Origin: CAWJAP01 sp963834365
GTDB lineage: Bacteria > Acidobacteriota > Vicinamibacteria > Vicinamibacterales > Vicinamibacteraceae
Reading direction: 5' to 3'
Assembly (NCBI GenBank): GCA_963834365.1
Contig: CAWIBS010000035.1
Coordinates: 124,001-188,000 of the forward strand
DNA: 64,000 bases
The notes beneath the pieces were generated by a model, which had not been told where the DNA came from, did not search any database, and saw nothing but the letters and a program-made list of their open reading frames with translations. Positions 7,953 through 16,943 of this stretch are shown here, in pieces. Position 1 is the stretch's first letter. Each line of letters starts with the position of its first letter. A program made the translations under genes and the position numbers.

Positions 7953-9084
7953 AGTCATCATCCTGAAGGAGTCGCGCAACGTCTACGACCATGCCTTCCG
8001 CACGCTCGGCGTGCGGATGGTGGAGGTCGACTCGATCGACGCGTTCCACGCCGCACTGGGCCACCGGACGGCGATGGTGGCCGTCCTCGGCACGGGCGAA
8101 GCACGCGGCACGATCCGACTCGAGCAGGTCGTCGCCGCCGCGCATCCCGCCGGCGTCCCCGTCATTGTCGACGCGGCCGCGGAGCTGCCGACGCGGCCGA
8201 ACCCCTATCTCACGCGCGGCGCCGATCTCGTCGCCTACAGCGGCGGCAAGACGTTGCGCGGCCCGCAATGCGCCGGCCTGCTGCTCGGCCGGAAGGACCT
8301 CGTCTGGGCGGCGTTCATGAACGGCTCGCCGCATCACGCGTTCGGCCGCATGATGAAAGTCGGCAAGGAGGAGATCGTCGGCATGCTCGCGGCGGTCGAG
8401 GTCTTCGCCAGCCGCGGCTTCGACGCCGATTTCAAGCAGTGGAAGGCCTGGCTGCAGGAGATCAGCGATCAGGTCACGCGCGTGCCAGGCGTCACGACCC
8501 GCATGCAGGAGCCCGAGGGCGCCAGCCCTTATCCGACCATGGTCGTTGAATGGGACCCGCAGCGGATTGGCATCACGGCGGGCGAGGTCCACGACAAGCT
8601 GATGGCGGGCGAGCCGCGCATCATGTCGCACGCCGAGGGAGACGGCTCGTCGTTCCGCGTGCGTCCGCCGTCGATTCGGGAAGGCGATCAGATACTCGCC
8701 GGGCGCCGGATTGCCGATGTGCTGAGAAGCGCGCCGAAGCCGGCCGCGAAGGGAACGCCCGCGACGCCGGCCGCCGACGCGTCGGGGCGATGGGAAGTCG
8801 ACGTGCAGTACAGCCGCGGCAGCGCGCGGCACCGCCTGACGCTCGTCGCCAGCGGCAATCGGATCGACGGCACGCACCTCGGACGCAGGCTCGAGGGCGT
8901 GCTGAGCGGGACCATCGACGGCTCCTCCATCCGCTTGCGCAGCAGCCTGCCGATCCAGGGAACGCGTCTGAGCTACCAGTTCGACGGCACGATCAACGGA
9001 CAGACGATGGAGGGGACGCTCGATCTCGGCGAGTACGGCGCCGCGCGGTGGACGGCGCGGCGGCTCGAGCCGCGGGCATCCTGA
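7498..9084 (+). CDS. SelA-like PLP-dependent enzyme with Tat signal and extra C-terminal domain
   Basis: This 528-residue fold-type I PLP protein is related to selenocysteine synthase SelA and to D-glucosaminate-type ammonia-lyases. An N-terminal twin-arginine signal (SRRDLVRAGGLATASGMLAG) predicts export in folded, cofactor-loaded form. The PLP domain (residues 50-415) shows VTSGAAAALTQATAAC, VIVDAAAELP and the Schiff-base Lys in YSGGKTLRGPQCAGLL. A further beta-rich domain of about 95 residues (RWEVDVQYSRGSARHRLTL to the end), after a Pro/Ala linker, is not part of SelA. GGGGGAG precedes the ATG. No selenocysteine tRNA or SelB is seen, so tRNA-Sec synthesis is unlikely. An ammonia-lyase or transferase role beside RidA and an aldolase is more plausible. 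Confidence 0.85.
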   Translation: MNVKSRRRGGWSRRDLVRAGGLATASGMLAGIRADAAASPASIAAALPSPDIYTRIGVRPFINLTGTFTINGGALSLPEVREASGRAAVHAVDIDELMEKAGARIAELLGTEGAIVTSGAAAALTQATAACVAGTDPELMQQLPDLTGLKDEVIILKESRNVYDHAFRTLGVRMVEVDSIDAFHAALGHRTAMVAVLGTGEARGTIRLEQVVAAAHPAGVPVIVDAAAELPTRPNPYLTRGADLVAYSGGKTLRGPQCAGLLLGRKDLVWAAFMNGSPHHAFGRMMKVGKEEIVGMLAAVEVFASRGFDADFKQWKAWLQEISDQVTRVPGVTTRMQEPEGASPYPTMVVEWDPQRIGITAGEVHDKLMAGEPRIMSHAEGDGSSFRVRPPSIREGDQILAGRRIADVLRSAPKPAAKGTPATPAADASGRWEVDVQYSRGSARHRLTLVASGNRIDGTHLGRRLEGVLSGTIDGSSIRLRSSLPIQGTRLSYQFDGTINGQTMEGTLDLGEYGAARWTARRLEPRAS

Positions 9085-9140
9085 TCATCGCCCTGCGTTC
9101 ACGTGTGTTGCCATAGTGTCCGGCTACAGCCGGATCCAAG

Positions 9141-9287
9141 GTCCGCCTAAACCCGGAGCTCACTTGTGTTGGTGAAGTGGCGCAGGCCTTTAGGCCTGCC
9201 CGGGCCCGCGTTGGCCGGGCTGAAGCCCGGCGCCACCTTGGCGGGCCCGTTGTCAACAGAAGTGAACTCCGGGCTTGAAAGGCGGAC
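9141..9287. repeat. MITE/REP-like palindromic element, copy B
   Basis: This is the second copy of the element at 7351-7477. The 25-base arms (9147-9171 and 9254-9278) match at about 20 of 25 positions, and here the palindrome extends outward through GTCCGCCT/AGGCGGAC. Internal palindromes are GCAGGCCTTTAGGCCTGC and GCCGGGCTGAAGCCCGGC. A further half-arm (CACAAGTGAATCCAGGGGCT, about 9302-9321) lies just beyond and overlaps the stop codon of the following RidA gene. A small CCGGCTACAGCCGG palindrome precedes it at 9120. Confidence 0.78.
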
Positions 9288-9319
9288 ACTACGAGCATCG
9301 ACACAAGTGAATCCAGGGG

Positions 9320-9701
9320 CTAGTCCACGTAGCAGATGCAGTCGACTTGGAGCAACTGACCGGCGCGGCGGAACCCTGCGGCGCCGAAGCAGACGAGCGC
9401 CCGGCCGCGGCTCGAGGAAGCTCCGATTGAAGACCTCGTGCAGACCTTCCCAGTTCCTCTCGGGATCGACGAGCGGCACGGTGACCTGGAGGACATGTGC
9501 CATCGACGTGCCCGCCTTCTCGAGTGAGGCCTTCATGCTCTCGAGCGCGTCGCCGAACTGCTGGCGCACGTCGCCGGGACCGTCCGGCCGTTTCTCCGGA
9601 TACCAGCCGCCGATGCCCCCGACGAAGACGAGATTGCCGGAGCGAATGGGACCGCCCACTCGTACCTTGCCCGATCGTGTTTGAACCGCGGTCGATGGCA
9701 T
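9320..9701 (-). CDS. RidA/YjgF family protein, second copy (frameshifted)
   Basis: This close relative of the RidA protein at 5550-6029 shares GGIGGWYPEKRPDGPGDVRQQ and DPERNWEGLHEVFN. It lacks a Tat signal, beginning MPSTAVQTRSGKVRVGGPIR at 9701 with a weak GGAAG upstream. Near 9405 the frame slips: the conserved end (ALVCFGAAGFRRAGQLLQVD) lies in the neighbouring frame and stops at TAG 9320-9322, while the original frame runs on through the palindromic element to 9147. The protein is probably a cytosolic or non-classically located enamine deaminase. The catalytic Arg region lies right at the frameshift, so it cannot be judged. Confidence 0.78.
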
Positions 9702-9917
9702 GTTGTGGCTTCCACGCTGCTGACGCTTACGGCAACCGGGCGTATTCCGCTCGCGCTTGCTCGACCATCGGGGTGCTGATCGTATTGCCCCGCCAGCCCC
9801 TCGAGCTAGAAAAATCGACGACGAACGCTGCCGACCTCGGCGCGATTCGGCGGACTCGCTGATCGACCGCCGCGCTGGAAGGACGGTGGTCATTCCGCAT
9901 CTCAGGAACGGCGCGAC

Positions 9918-11210
9918 TCACTCGATGGCCTGAAACCATCGCACCGCCCGGGGCAGCGCCTGAATCCAGCTGTTGACGTGATCGAATCCGGGGAGCGTGC
10001 GGACGGCGATCGTTGCACCACGCCGCCGCAGCCGTTCGACCGATACGAGCGCATCCTCGTATGGCACTTCTTCGTCGACCGGGCTGTGGTAGACGCGCAC
10101 CGGCCCTTCGGGCCGCCACCGGTCCACGGCGTTCTCCCGCAGTCGGATGCGCATCGGATCGTCGCGGTTCGTCGTGACCTGCGCGTAGTACGAGGGCTTC
10201 AACAGATCGCGTGCGGGTGGCGGCAGCTCGGCCGCCACATCGTCGAAGAAGTGGCGCATGTCGAAGCGATCCTCGACGATCGCAGCGTATCGCCGCCGGA
10301 AGACGTCGCCCGTCCAGTCGTAGACGTCGTAGATGTCATCGAAGGCGAGAAGAAGGTAGGTGACGTACAGAGGCTGAAACAGGGTGGTCTCGTTCTCGAG
10401 CGAGGTCAGGAACCACCGCTCGACATCAAAGACCCCTCCGACGACGGCCGTGCCGTCGACCTTCACCCGCATCCGTTCCAGTTCGCGATGCAGGGCAAGC
10501 GCCGAATGCCCGCCCTGGGAGAAGCCGAAGACGAAGAGCTGGCCGTTCTGACGGGCCTTCAGGTCGGCGAGGACGTTCTGCGCCGCCGTCAGCAGGTCGA
10601 TCGCGGAGGACGCCTCGGTGGCCGCGTGGAAATACCGATGGCGGGGGACCGTCGAGTCGCCCAGACCCAGATAGTCGGGCGCAACGTAAATGAAGCCATT
10701 TCCGGCAAACACCGCCGTAGACGGCGGCCCCTCGAAGCTCTCACCCCGCGAGTTGAAGTTGCCAAAGGTATTCGGATTCGACGGGACGTCGTAAAAGGAA
10801 ATCGATGTTCCGTGCACGTAGCCCACCGTCGGGAGCGGCCCGGATTTACGCGGCACCGACACCATCCCGGTGACCGTGGTCGTGCGAGCGAAGGATTCCC
10901 CCGGCAGCACCACGTCGTCCGTGCAGTAGGTCACCTTGTAGCTGTCGAAGCCGTAGTTGAATGTGACCGGAAGGTCCGCGGGAAAGTCGAAGAAGTCCTG
11001 ATAAAAGGCGATCCACTGCTCGAAGTGGGCGCGGGCATCGTCCGGCGTCGGATACGAGCCCACTTTCTCGTAGCCGATCAATCGCCCGCGGTCGCCCTGT
11101 TGGCAGGAACGGTCGACTGGTGGACCGGCTTCGACGCCAACGGCAGCGGTCCAGGCCAACGCGATGGCGCTCGCGATCTGCGCGACAAACTGAGTCGAGC
11201 TCTTGTTCAT
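9918..11210 (-). CDS. secreted alpha/beta hydrolase (secretory-lipase-like)
   Basis: This 430-residue serine hydrolase starts with a signal peptide (MNKSSTQFVAQIASAIALAW) and has the nucleophile elbow GFSQGG. VGYVHGTS supplies the oxyanion region, and HSPVDEEVPYEDA and GFDHVNSW carry the likely catalytic Asp and His. The layout resembles secretory lipases and tannase-type esterases, which hydrolyse ester bonds outside the cytoplasm. I moved the start from 11312 to the ATG at 11210 because a clean GGAGG lies before it and the signal peptide begins there. The frame is intact. Confidence 0.85.
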   Translation of the reverse strand: MNKSSTQFVAQIASAIALAWTAAVGVEAGPPVDRSCQQGDRGRLIGYEKVGSYPTPDDARAHFEQWIAFYQDFFDFPADLPVTFNYGFDSYKVTYCTDDVVLPGESFARTTTVTGMVSVPRKSGPLPTVGYVHGTSISFYDVPSNPNTFGNFNSRGESFEGPPSTAVFAGNGFIYVAPDYLGLGDSTVPRHRYFHAATEASSAIDLLTAAQNVLADLKARQNGQLFVFGFSQGGHSALALHRELERMRVKVDGTAVVGGVFDVERWFLTSLENETTLFQPLYVTYLLLAFDDIYDVYDWTGDVFRRRYAAIVEDRFDMRHFFDDVAAELPPPARDLLKPSYYAQVTTNRDDPMRIRLRENAVDRWRPEGPVRVYHSPVDEEVPYEDALVSVERLRRRGATIAVRTLPGFDHVNSWIQALPRAVRWFQAIE

Positions 11211-11358
11211 GTCCGCCTCCGATACCGAGAACGCAAGGCGTCGGCAGATCCGGACATTGCCGACGCGACGACCGGAGGAACGGATCGCGCGCTTGGACGG
11301 GGCGGTGATCACGCGTGGGGTTACGGCGGATCGAGCAACGCCGGTGGGACGGACGCGG

Positions 11359-13711
11359 TCACGGGCTCACACCCGACAAGAGCCAGATGCTGCCCTTCAC
11401 GCTCTGCATGGGAAGCGCGAGTTTGCCACTGCCCAGGCCGATGTCGGCATAACCCATATCGGGCTCGATGCGCCAATCGGGCGAGCTGAAATGCGTGATT
11501 TGAAACGGCTTCCCGCTCTGCACGCCACGCGCCGGGTCGATGGGCACGCCCCATAGGTTGAAGTAGCCGTCAGCTCCCCGTGAAAGGAAGTACAGCGTCC
11601 GCCCATCCGGTGACCACCGCGGCTTGTCCGGCCAGACATGATCGTCCAGGATCCTCGTCCACGTCGTGGCGCGATTGCTGCCCGCTGCCACGATCCCGAT
11701 CTCGACGGTCCCGTGATTCCTCATCCGCTGGGCGACAAAACTCACCCATCGATTGTCGGGAGAGTAGCGAGCCTGCCAGAAGTTCACGCCGCTCGACTCG
11801 AGTAGGTACTCGCTCGGGGCGCGTGGCCATCATGGAACCGATGGGCCAGGTCGCCAACACGTTTTGGTTCATCTGGCCCTGTTCGAACCAGCATCCGAGA
11901 ACGGCCCCGTCGTCCGCTGCCCAATCTTGAGGAAGCATTGCGCCCCGTCCCCACCGACTCACCAGACGTTCCGGACCGTCGAGGTCGCGAACGGCCAGCG
12001 CAAGTTCACGGCGGGGGGAGGTCTTTTCCCCCGTGGACTTGGTTCCGGTGCGTGTCAAAGAGTAGGCCACCGTGCGCCCGGTGCGGGAGAACACGCCCTC
12101 GAACGCGTCGGCGAGGAACGTCGTACTACCGGTGGTCAGGTCGGTGTGAAACAGGCGGAAGTTGTTTCTCCCTGCCTCGAGCGCACCATAGCAGAGCGCC
12201 GATCCGTCAGCGGCGAGACTGAGAGAGACGATCGAGAGATCGTCGTCGGTCAGTGCCCTGCCGTCGCCCGTGAGCCGGGCGCTGTTGGCATCGAACGGGA
12301 GCAGCCAGGCGCGGGTCGACACCGGCGCGCTCGTGAATGCGACGCGCGTCCCGTCTGGCGAAACGGCCGCGGCCTGGGCGCTCGCTGGCGCCGTGGTCAG
12401 GCGCTCGGGCGTCCGCCAACGCAGGCTCACTGGTTCCACTGGCACACGCCACAAGGTCGGCACGCCGTCACTGAAGGCTTCGACGATCAACGCCGTTCCA
12501 GCCGGGTTCCAACTGATGTCTCGGATGACGTCGGGTTCGAGCAGCCCGAGCGGCGCTGCAGCGCTCGTATCGACGGCATTCAGCCGGCTGTTGGTTCGAT
12601 CGGCGACGAGAAACCCGGTCGCCTCCTTGGGCGCGAACACGGAGATCCGGCCCTCGGGATGGATCGCGCTCGCGGCCCAAATGGTGCGACTGAGCTCGGT
12701 CTCCAGAACTCGGCGGGGGGCCTCGCCGCCGTCGGCCGCGACGATGAACGCCGCGTGGGGCAGGTCGCTGTCTATGAACACGACCTCGCGGCCATTGGGC
12801 ATCCATGCGGGGCGCCGTCCGTATGGCGCGATTCGCCGCACGGGACCACCGTTGACGTCGACCGTGAAGAGGCCACCGCCGTCATCTTCGGAACGAAGAA
12901 CGAGACGTTGGCCATCGGGCGACCAGGCCGGCTGCGTCTCGTCAGCCGGCGAACTCGTCACGCGCGTCGGCTGGCCGGCATCGACGTTCTGCACCCAGAT
13001 GTCGAAGTTCCCGTCTCTGTTCCACGCGTAGGCTACCCGCCGGCCGTCGGGTGACCAGCTCACGTCGGTCTGCAGACCCGCGCCGTAGGTCAGTCGCGTC
13101 AGGTTTGTGCAGCGGCGACGACGAGGTGCCGGCGACGACCGGTGCCGGGCGCCTGGACGCGACGTAAAGCCCCGTACCCAGGAGCAACAGCACAATCGCC
13201 CCCGCCACGCCGGCGTAGATGACCGTCCGGCGCTCGAAGCGCCCTGCGCCCGACGGGCGGCACCTTGGACATGCCGATCCCCGGCTGCCAGGTCATCGCG
13301 CGCTGAGGCCTCGTCCCCAATCGCGCGGACCTCCGCGACGAAGCGATAGCCTCGCCGGGCGACGGTCGCGATGAACCGCTGCTCGCCCGGCACCTCGCCC
13401 AGCGCCTTCCGCACCTCGAAGACGTTCTGCGTGAGGTTCGCCTCCTCGACGGCCGTATCGGGCCACAGCCGGTTCATCAGCTCCTCCTTCTCGAGGAGCC
13501 GGCCGGCGTGCTGGACCAGCAGCACCAGCGTGTCGAGCGCCTTGGCCTTGATGGCGATGGGCCCGCCGTCCCGCATCAGCAGGCGGCGTTTCGTATCGAT
13601 GCGGAACCCGTCGAACTCGTAGAAACGAACCGGGTTGGACGCACGCTCAGCCCCGCTGAGAAACGCTGAGGGTTTCTGAGCCTCCCGCTGAGGACTTGCG
13701 CGGTTCGTCAC
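11359..13711 (-). CDS. winged-helix (OmpR/CadC-type) regulator with TM segment and PD40 propeller (frameshifted)
   Basis: The N-terminus is a winged-helix DNA-binding domain (YEFDGFRIDTKRRLLM through VEEANLTQNVFEVRKALG and ARRGYRFVAEV). A single membrane helix follows (MAGAIVLLLLGTGLYVASRR), then a TolB/PD40 propeller with many SPDGRR turns. The membrane helix is in another frame than its flanks, so a compensating pair of indels lies near 13240 and 13100. A third slip near 11815 moves the last 140 residues (VNFWQARYSPDNRWVSFVAQ onward) to a new frame that ends at 11359. The start is GTG at 13711 with a GGGGGGAAG upstream. This is a probable one-component membrane regulator; the signal and targets are unknown. 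Confidence 0.82.
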
Positions 13712-13768
13712 GCCTAGCTTCCCCCCACACGGAATCGGGTTCGCGCGCCCGGCGAGCGGGCACGGCGA

Positions 13769-13774
13769 ATTCTA
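13769..13774 (-). promoter_or_regulatory. putative -10 box of the winged-helix regulator
   Basis: TAGAAT on the minus strand lies about 57 bases upstream of the GTG at 13711, with a TTGGCG 15 bases further upstream as a possible -35. The spacing is shorter than the usual 17. It is the same hexamer seen upstream of 4236 and 6029. Confidence 0.3.
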
Positions 13775-13806
13775 GCGCGTCCCGTCGTGCGCCAAGGGGG
13801 GACGAT

Positions 13807-14472
13807 ATGGTCGAGCTGATCCTTGCGATCCTGGTGGCGGGTTCGACGCCGGTGACGAACGAGACGGATCGGGATCTGGTCGCGCTACGCGTGCGGGCCT
13901 ACGCCGACAAGCAGGTCGATGCAGCGACGATACGGCCCGCGTTGGAGGTCGCGGAGCACCTGCTGGCGTCGGCCGGACTCGTCGTGGCATGGCGTCTTTG
14001 CGACACCCCGCAATCGTGCCCGCTGGAGGACACGCCGGTGCCGGAGATCGTCGTCATCCTTTCGTCCCGCGATCGGCAGCACGGCCGCGAGAACTGCGGT
14101 CTCGCCGCTCGCGGCGCACGCGACTCGGCAGGAACGGTGATGGTCTCGGTCCCCTGCGTGGCCGGCGTCGCATTTCGACTGACGCGACGCGCTCGAACCG
14201 GCACCAACCCGCTGCTCGCGATGCCGAGGCACGACGACCTCGTCGGAGCAGTCGTGGCGCACGAGATCGGTCATCTGCTCGGCATCAGGCATGCGCCGGC
14301 AGGGCTGATGCGGGCACGTCTGGAAGCCGGCGACATCATCGCGCTCAGAAGGGGGAAGCTGCGCTTCAGCCCGGCGGAAGCGCGTGGGATGCGGACCGCA
14401 GCCCTATTGGCTGGGGAGGATCGCCTACGCTCGTCGGCCGCGGGACCCCCTCCCAATCCGTCGCGGCAATGA
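13807..14472 (+). CDS. small metzincin-like metalloprotease
   Basis: This protein of about 221 residues carries the full zinc motif HEIGHLLGIRH (HExxHxxGxxH), followed some residues later by a Met (APAGLMRA) that could be the metzincin Met-turn. The N-terminal part has two or three hydrophobic or alternating strands and four cysteines (including DTPQSCPLED and ENCGLAARG). MVELILAILVAGSTPV may be a short signal peptide. AAGGGGG just before the ATG at 13807 fixes the start. It is divergent from the winged-helix regulator, with which it may be co-regulated. The zinc site supports peptidase activity; the family is not otherwise recognised. Confidence 0.75.
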   Translation: MVELILAILVAGSTPVTNETDRDLVALRVRAYADKQVDAATIRPALEVAEHLLASAGLVVAWRLCDTPQSCPLEDTPVPEIVVILSSRDRQHGRENCGLAARGARDSAGTVMVSVPCVAGVAFRLTRRARTGTNPLLAMPRHDDLVGAVVAHEIGHLLGIRHAPAGLMRARLEAGDIIALRRGKLRFSPAEARGMRTAALLAGEDRLRSSAAGPPPNPSRQ

Positions 14473-14544
14473 GGAGGTTGGACGAGAAGCGCGGCCTGTC
14501 GCGTCGACGCCCCTCCCTGCGGCGTTGAGCAGGAGTCGACCACC

Positions 14545-14550
14545 TATAAT
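14545..14550 (+). promoter_or_regulatory. putative -10 box (TATAAT) of the APC permease
   Basis: A perfect TATAAT lies 13 bases upstream of the GTG at 14564. TTGAGC sits 14 bases further upstream, which is a short spacing. A transcript from here would have a very short leader. Confidence 0.4.
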
Positions 14551-14563
14551 CACGCCCATCATT

Positions 14564-15969
14564 GTGAGAGACACGAGCCCGCCACGGACAGTTGCAGATG
14601 CAGTCGTCACACAACCAGAATCCGTGGGCCTTACCAGGGCGCTCGGGTTGTGGGACGCGACCACGATCACGGCGGGGACCATTCTCGGGTCCGCCATTTT
14701 TGTCGCGGCGGCCTTCGTGCCGCGCGAGGTCCCCCATCCCACGTTGGCAATGCTCCTGTGGGTCGCGGGGGGCTTGATCGCCATCGCCGGCGCACTGACC
14801 TACGCTGAACTGGGCACCATGTTTCCGGAGGCTGGCGGGCAGTACCACTACCTCAAACAGGCCTTCGGTCCGTTATGGGGCTTTCTCTTCGGGTGGACCT
14901 CGCTGCTGGCGATCCAGGCAGGAGCCGTCGCCTACCTCGGCGTGGCGTTTGGCGATTACCTCGGGGCGTTCGTGCCGTTCTTCTCGTCGACGCATGTGAT
15001 CGCATCGATGTCCTTCGGCGTCTGGACGTGGCAGCCGAATACGGCGCAGCTCGCCGGGTGTTCCGCGATTGCGGTCCTGTCCCTCGTGAACTACTTCGGT
15101 ACGAAACAGGGCGCGACAGTCCAGGGATCTCTGACCGCGATCAAACTGCTCTCCGTGGCAGGCCTGATCGGGTTCGGCCTGAGCGCGCCGGCCAGGGTCT
15201 CAGTGGATTGGGCGGCGCCGCTGCCGCCGGGAAACCTGCCGGCTGCCATGGGGCTCGCCGTGGTCGCGGTCCTCGGGACCTTCGATGGATGTACCAAGCG
15301 ACGCTTTCTGCCGGTGAGATCAGGCGCCCCGAGCGGAATCTTCCGCTCGGGATGATCGGCGGCACCGCGCTCATCGGCCTGCTGTATCTGCTGGTGAACC
15401 TGGTCTACTTCCGGGCGCTGCCACTGGCCGCCGTGGGAGCCTCCGGCCGGATCGGCGAAGAGGCCACCACCGCGCTGCTCGGTCCGTCGGCTGGCCGGCT
15501 GCTGGCGGCAGCGGTATTGGTGTCGATCTTCGGCTGCCTTTCCTCGGCAATCATCGGGGCGTCGCGGCTTGGCCTTCCGATGTCTCAGGACGCGCCAGCC
15601 TTCGGATGGCTGGCCCGGATTCATCCTCGATACCGGACCCCCACCGCCGGAATCGTGACCCTCGGCGTCTGGTCGATGCTGCTGGTCATGTCAGGGAGCT
15701 ACGAGCAGCTGTTCCAGTACTCGTTGTTCTCGAGTTTCATCTTCCACGCCATTACCGGTCTGGCGTTGTTCAGCCTTCGACGCACGCAGCCGGACACGCC
15801 CCGGCCCTACCGGGTGCTCGGGTACCCCTGGGTACCGGCACTGTTCCTCGTCGCGATGACGGGGCTGGTCCTGAATGCGCTCCGGGAGCGTCCCGCCCAG
15901 TCGCTCCTGGGAGTCGGGATCGTGGCGCTCGGTATTCCGTTCTTTCGCTGGCGCCGACAGCGGACCTGA
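14564..15969 (+). CDS. APC-family amino acid permease (one-base deletion)
   Basis: This inner-membrane amino-acid/polyamine-organocation transporter of about 468 residues has about twelve hydrophobic segments. The first shows the substrate-binding loop of the family (TITAGTILGSAIFVAAAF). The frame breaks at about 15288: TTCGATGGATGTACCAAGCG encodes FDGCTK, whereas adding one G gives FDGWYQATLSAGEIRRPERN, the expected family sequence. A single-base deletion, probably a read error, is therefore likely. The second half ends with an arginine-rich tail at TGA 15967-15969. I chose the GTG at 14564 because residues upstream are not conserved-looking; an alternative start is uncertain. Confidence 0.82.
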
Positions 15970-16049
15970 CGCCCGCCGCATCAGGTCAGCCGAGCGCACT
16001 CGACCGTGAACCGGCCCGTTGTGGCAGGATCGCCCGGGGAGGCAGGCGC

Positions 16050-16931
16050 ATGACGTCGAGGCTGGTGAAGGCGAGCGTGGGCATGGTGCTGGGCGGGACG
16101 CTCCTCGCGCTGGCGCAGATCGCGCTCGCGCAGGGGAACGACGAGTGGACCCGTCCGTTTCCGCCGTTCAAATTGATTGGCAACATCTACTGGGTGGGCA
16201 GCTACGATCTGTCGACCTACCTGATCACCACGCCGCAGGGGCACATCCTGATCAACACGGGCGTCGGGGACACCGCGGAGAAGGTCAAGGCCAGCGTCGA
16301 GCAGCTTGGCTTCAAGATGAGCGACGTCAAGCTCCTCACGGCGACGCACGGACACTTCGATCATGTCGCCGGCATGGCCGACCTCAAGAAGATGACAGGC
16401 GCGTCGCTGGTGATCTCAGAGCGTGACCGGGAGCTGCTCGAGAGCGGCGGCAGGGCCGACTTCCGCTTTGGCGACTCGCCGGAGGCGCGCTTCGAACCGG
16501 TCACAGTCGACCGCACCTTCAAGGACGGGGAGACGATCTCGCTCGGCGGCACGACGCTGACCGCCCACCTGCATGCCGGGCATACGAAGGGCGCCACCAG
16601 CTTCACGACCGACGTCCGCGAGAACGGCAGGACTTACCGGGTGATTGTCGCCAACATGGGGAGCATCAACCCGGGCGTCAAGGTCACCGGGATGACGACG
16701 TATCCGGGCATCGAGCAGGACTACGCCCGCACGTACGCGTCGCAGAAAGCCATGACCATCGACGTGTGGCTCGCGTCGCACGCCAGCCAGTTCCGCATGC
16801 ACGAGAAGTACAAGCCCGGCGACGCGTATCAGCCGGACCGCTTCGTCGATCCGAAGGGGTTCCTCGAGGCGGTGCGCCGGTTGGAGCAGGCCTACCTCGA
16901 TCAGGTCGCGAAGGAGCGGGCGGAGAAATAG
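16050..16931 (+). CDS. subclass B3-type metallo-beta-lactamase fold protein
   Basis: This protein of 293 residues has a signal peptide (MTSRLVKASVGMVLGGTLLA, cleaved near ALAQG) and a metallo-beta-lactamase fold. Zinc ligands are complete: HGHFDH, the His in HAGHTKGAT and the His in LASHASQF. Spacing, length and the NIYWVGSYDLSTYLITTPQG start match the B3 group, which includes beta-lactamases of soil bacteria as well as related hydrolases. Whether it cleaves beta-lactams cannot be told from sequence. GGGGAGG precedes the ATG at 16050. A tail of a second B3-like gene survives at 62222-62383. Confidence 0.87.
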   Translation: MTSRLVKASVGMVLGGTLLALAQIALAQGNDEWTRPFPPFKLIGNIYWVGSYDLSTYLITTPQGHILINTGVGDTAEKVKASVEQLGFKMSDVKLLTATHGHFDHVAGMADLKKMTGASLVISERDRELLESGGRADFRFGDSPEARFEPVTVDRTFKDGETISLGGTTLTAHLHAGHTKGATSFTTDVRENGRTYRVIVANMGSINPGVKVTGMTTYPGIEQDYARTYASQKAMTIDVWLASHASQFRMHEKYKPGDAYQPDRFVDPKGFLEAVRRLEQAYLDQVAKERAEK

Positions 16932-16943
16932 TCGCGCCTTTCC

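Noticed and set aside
7498..9084. Selenocysteine synthase (selA)
   Set aside because: The protein has an export signal and an extra C-terminal domain, and no tRNA-Sec, selB or selD is present. It is only a fold relative.
9727..9917. A gene end (GNTISTPMVEQARAEYARLP) between RidA2 and the lipase
   Set aside because: The frame is mostly antisense or out-of-frame overlap with the lipase gene. I could not match it to a family or find a start.
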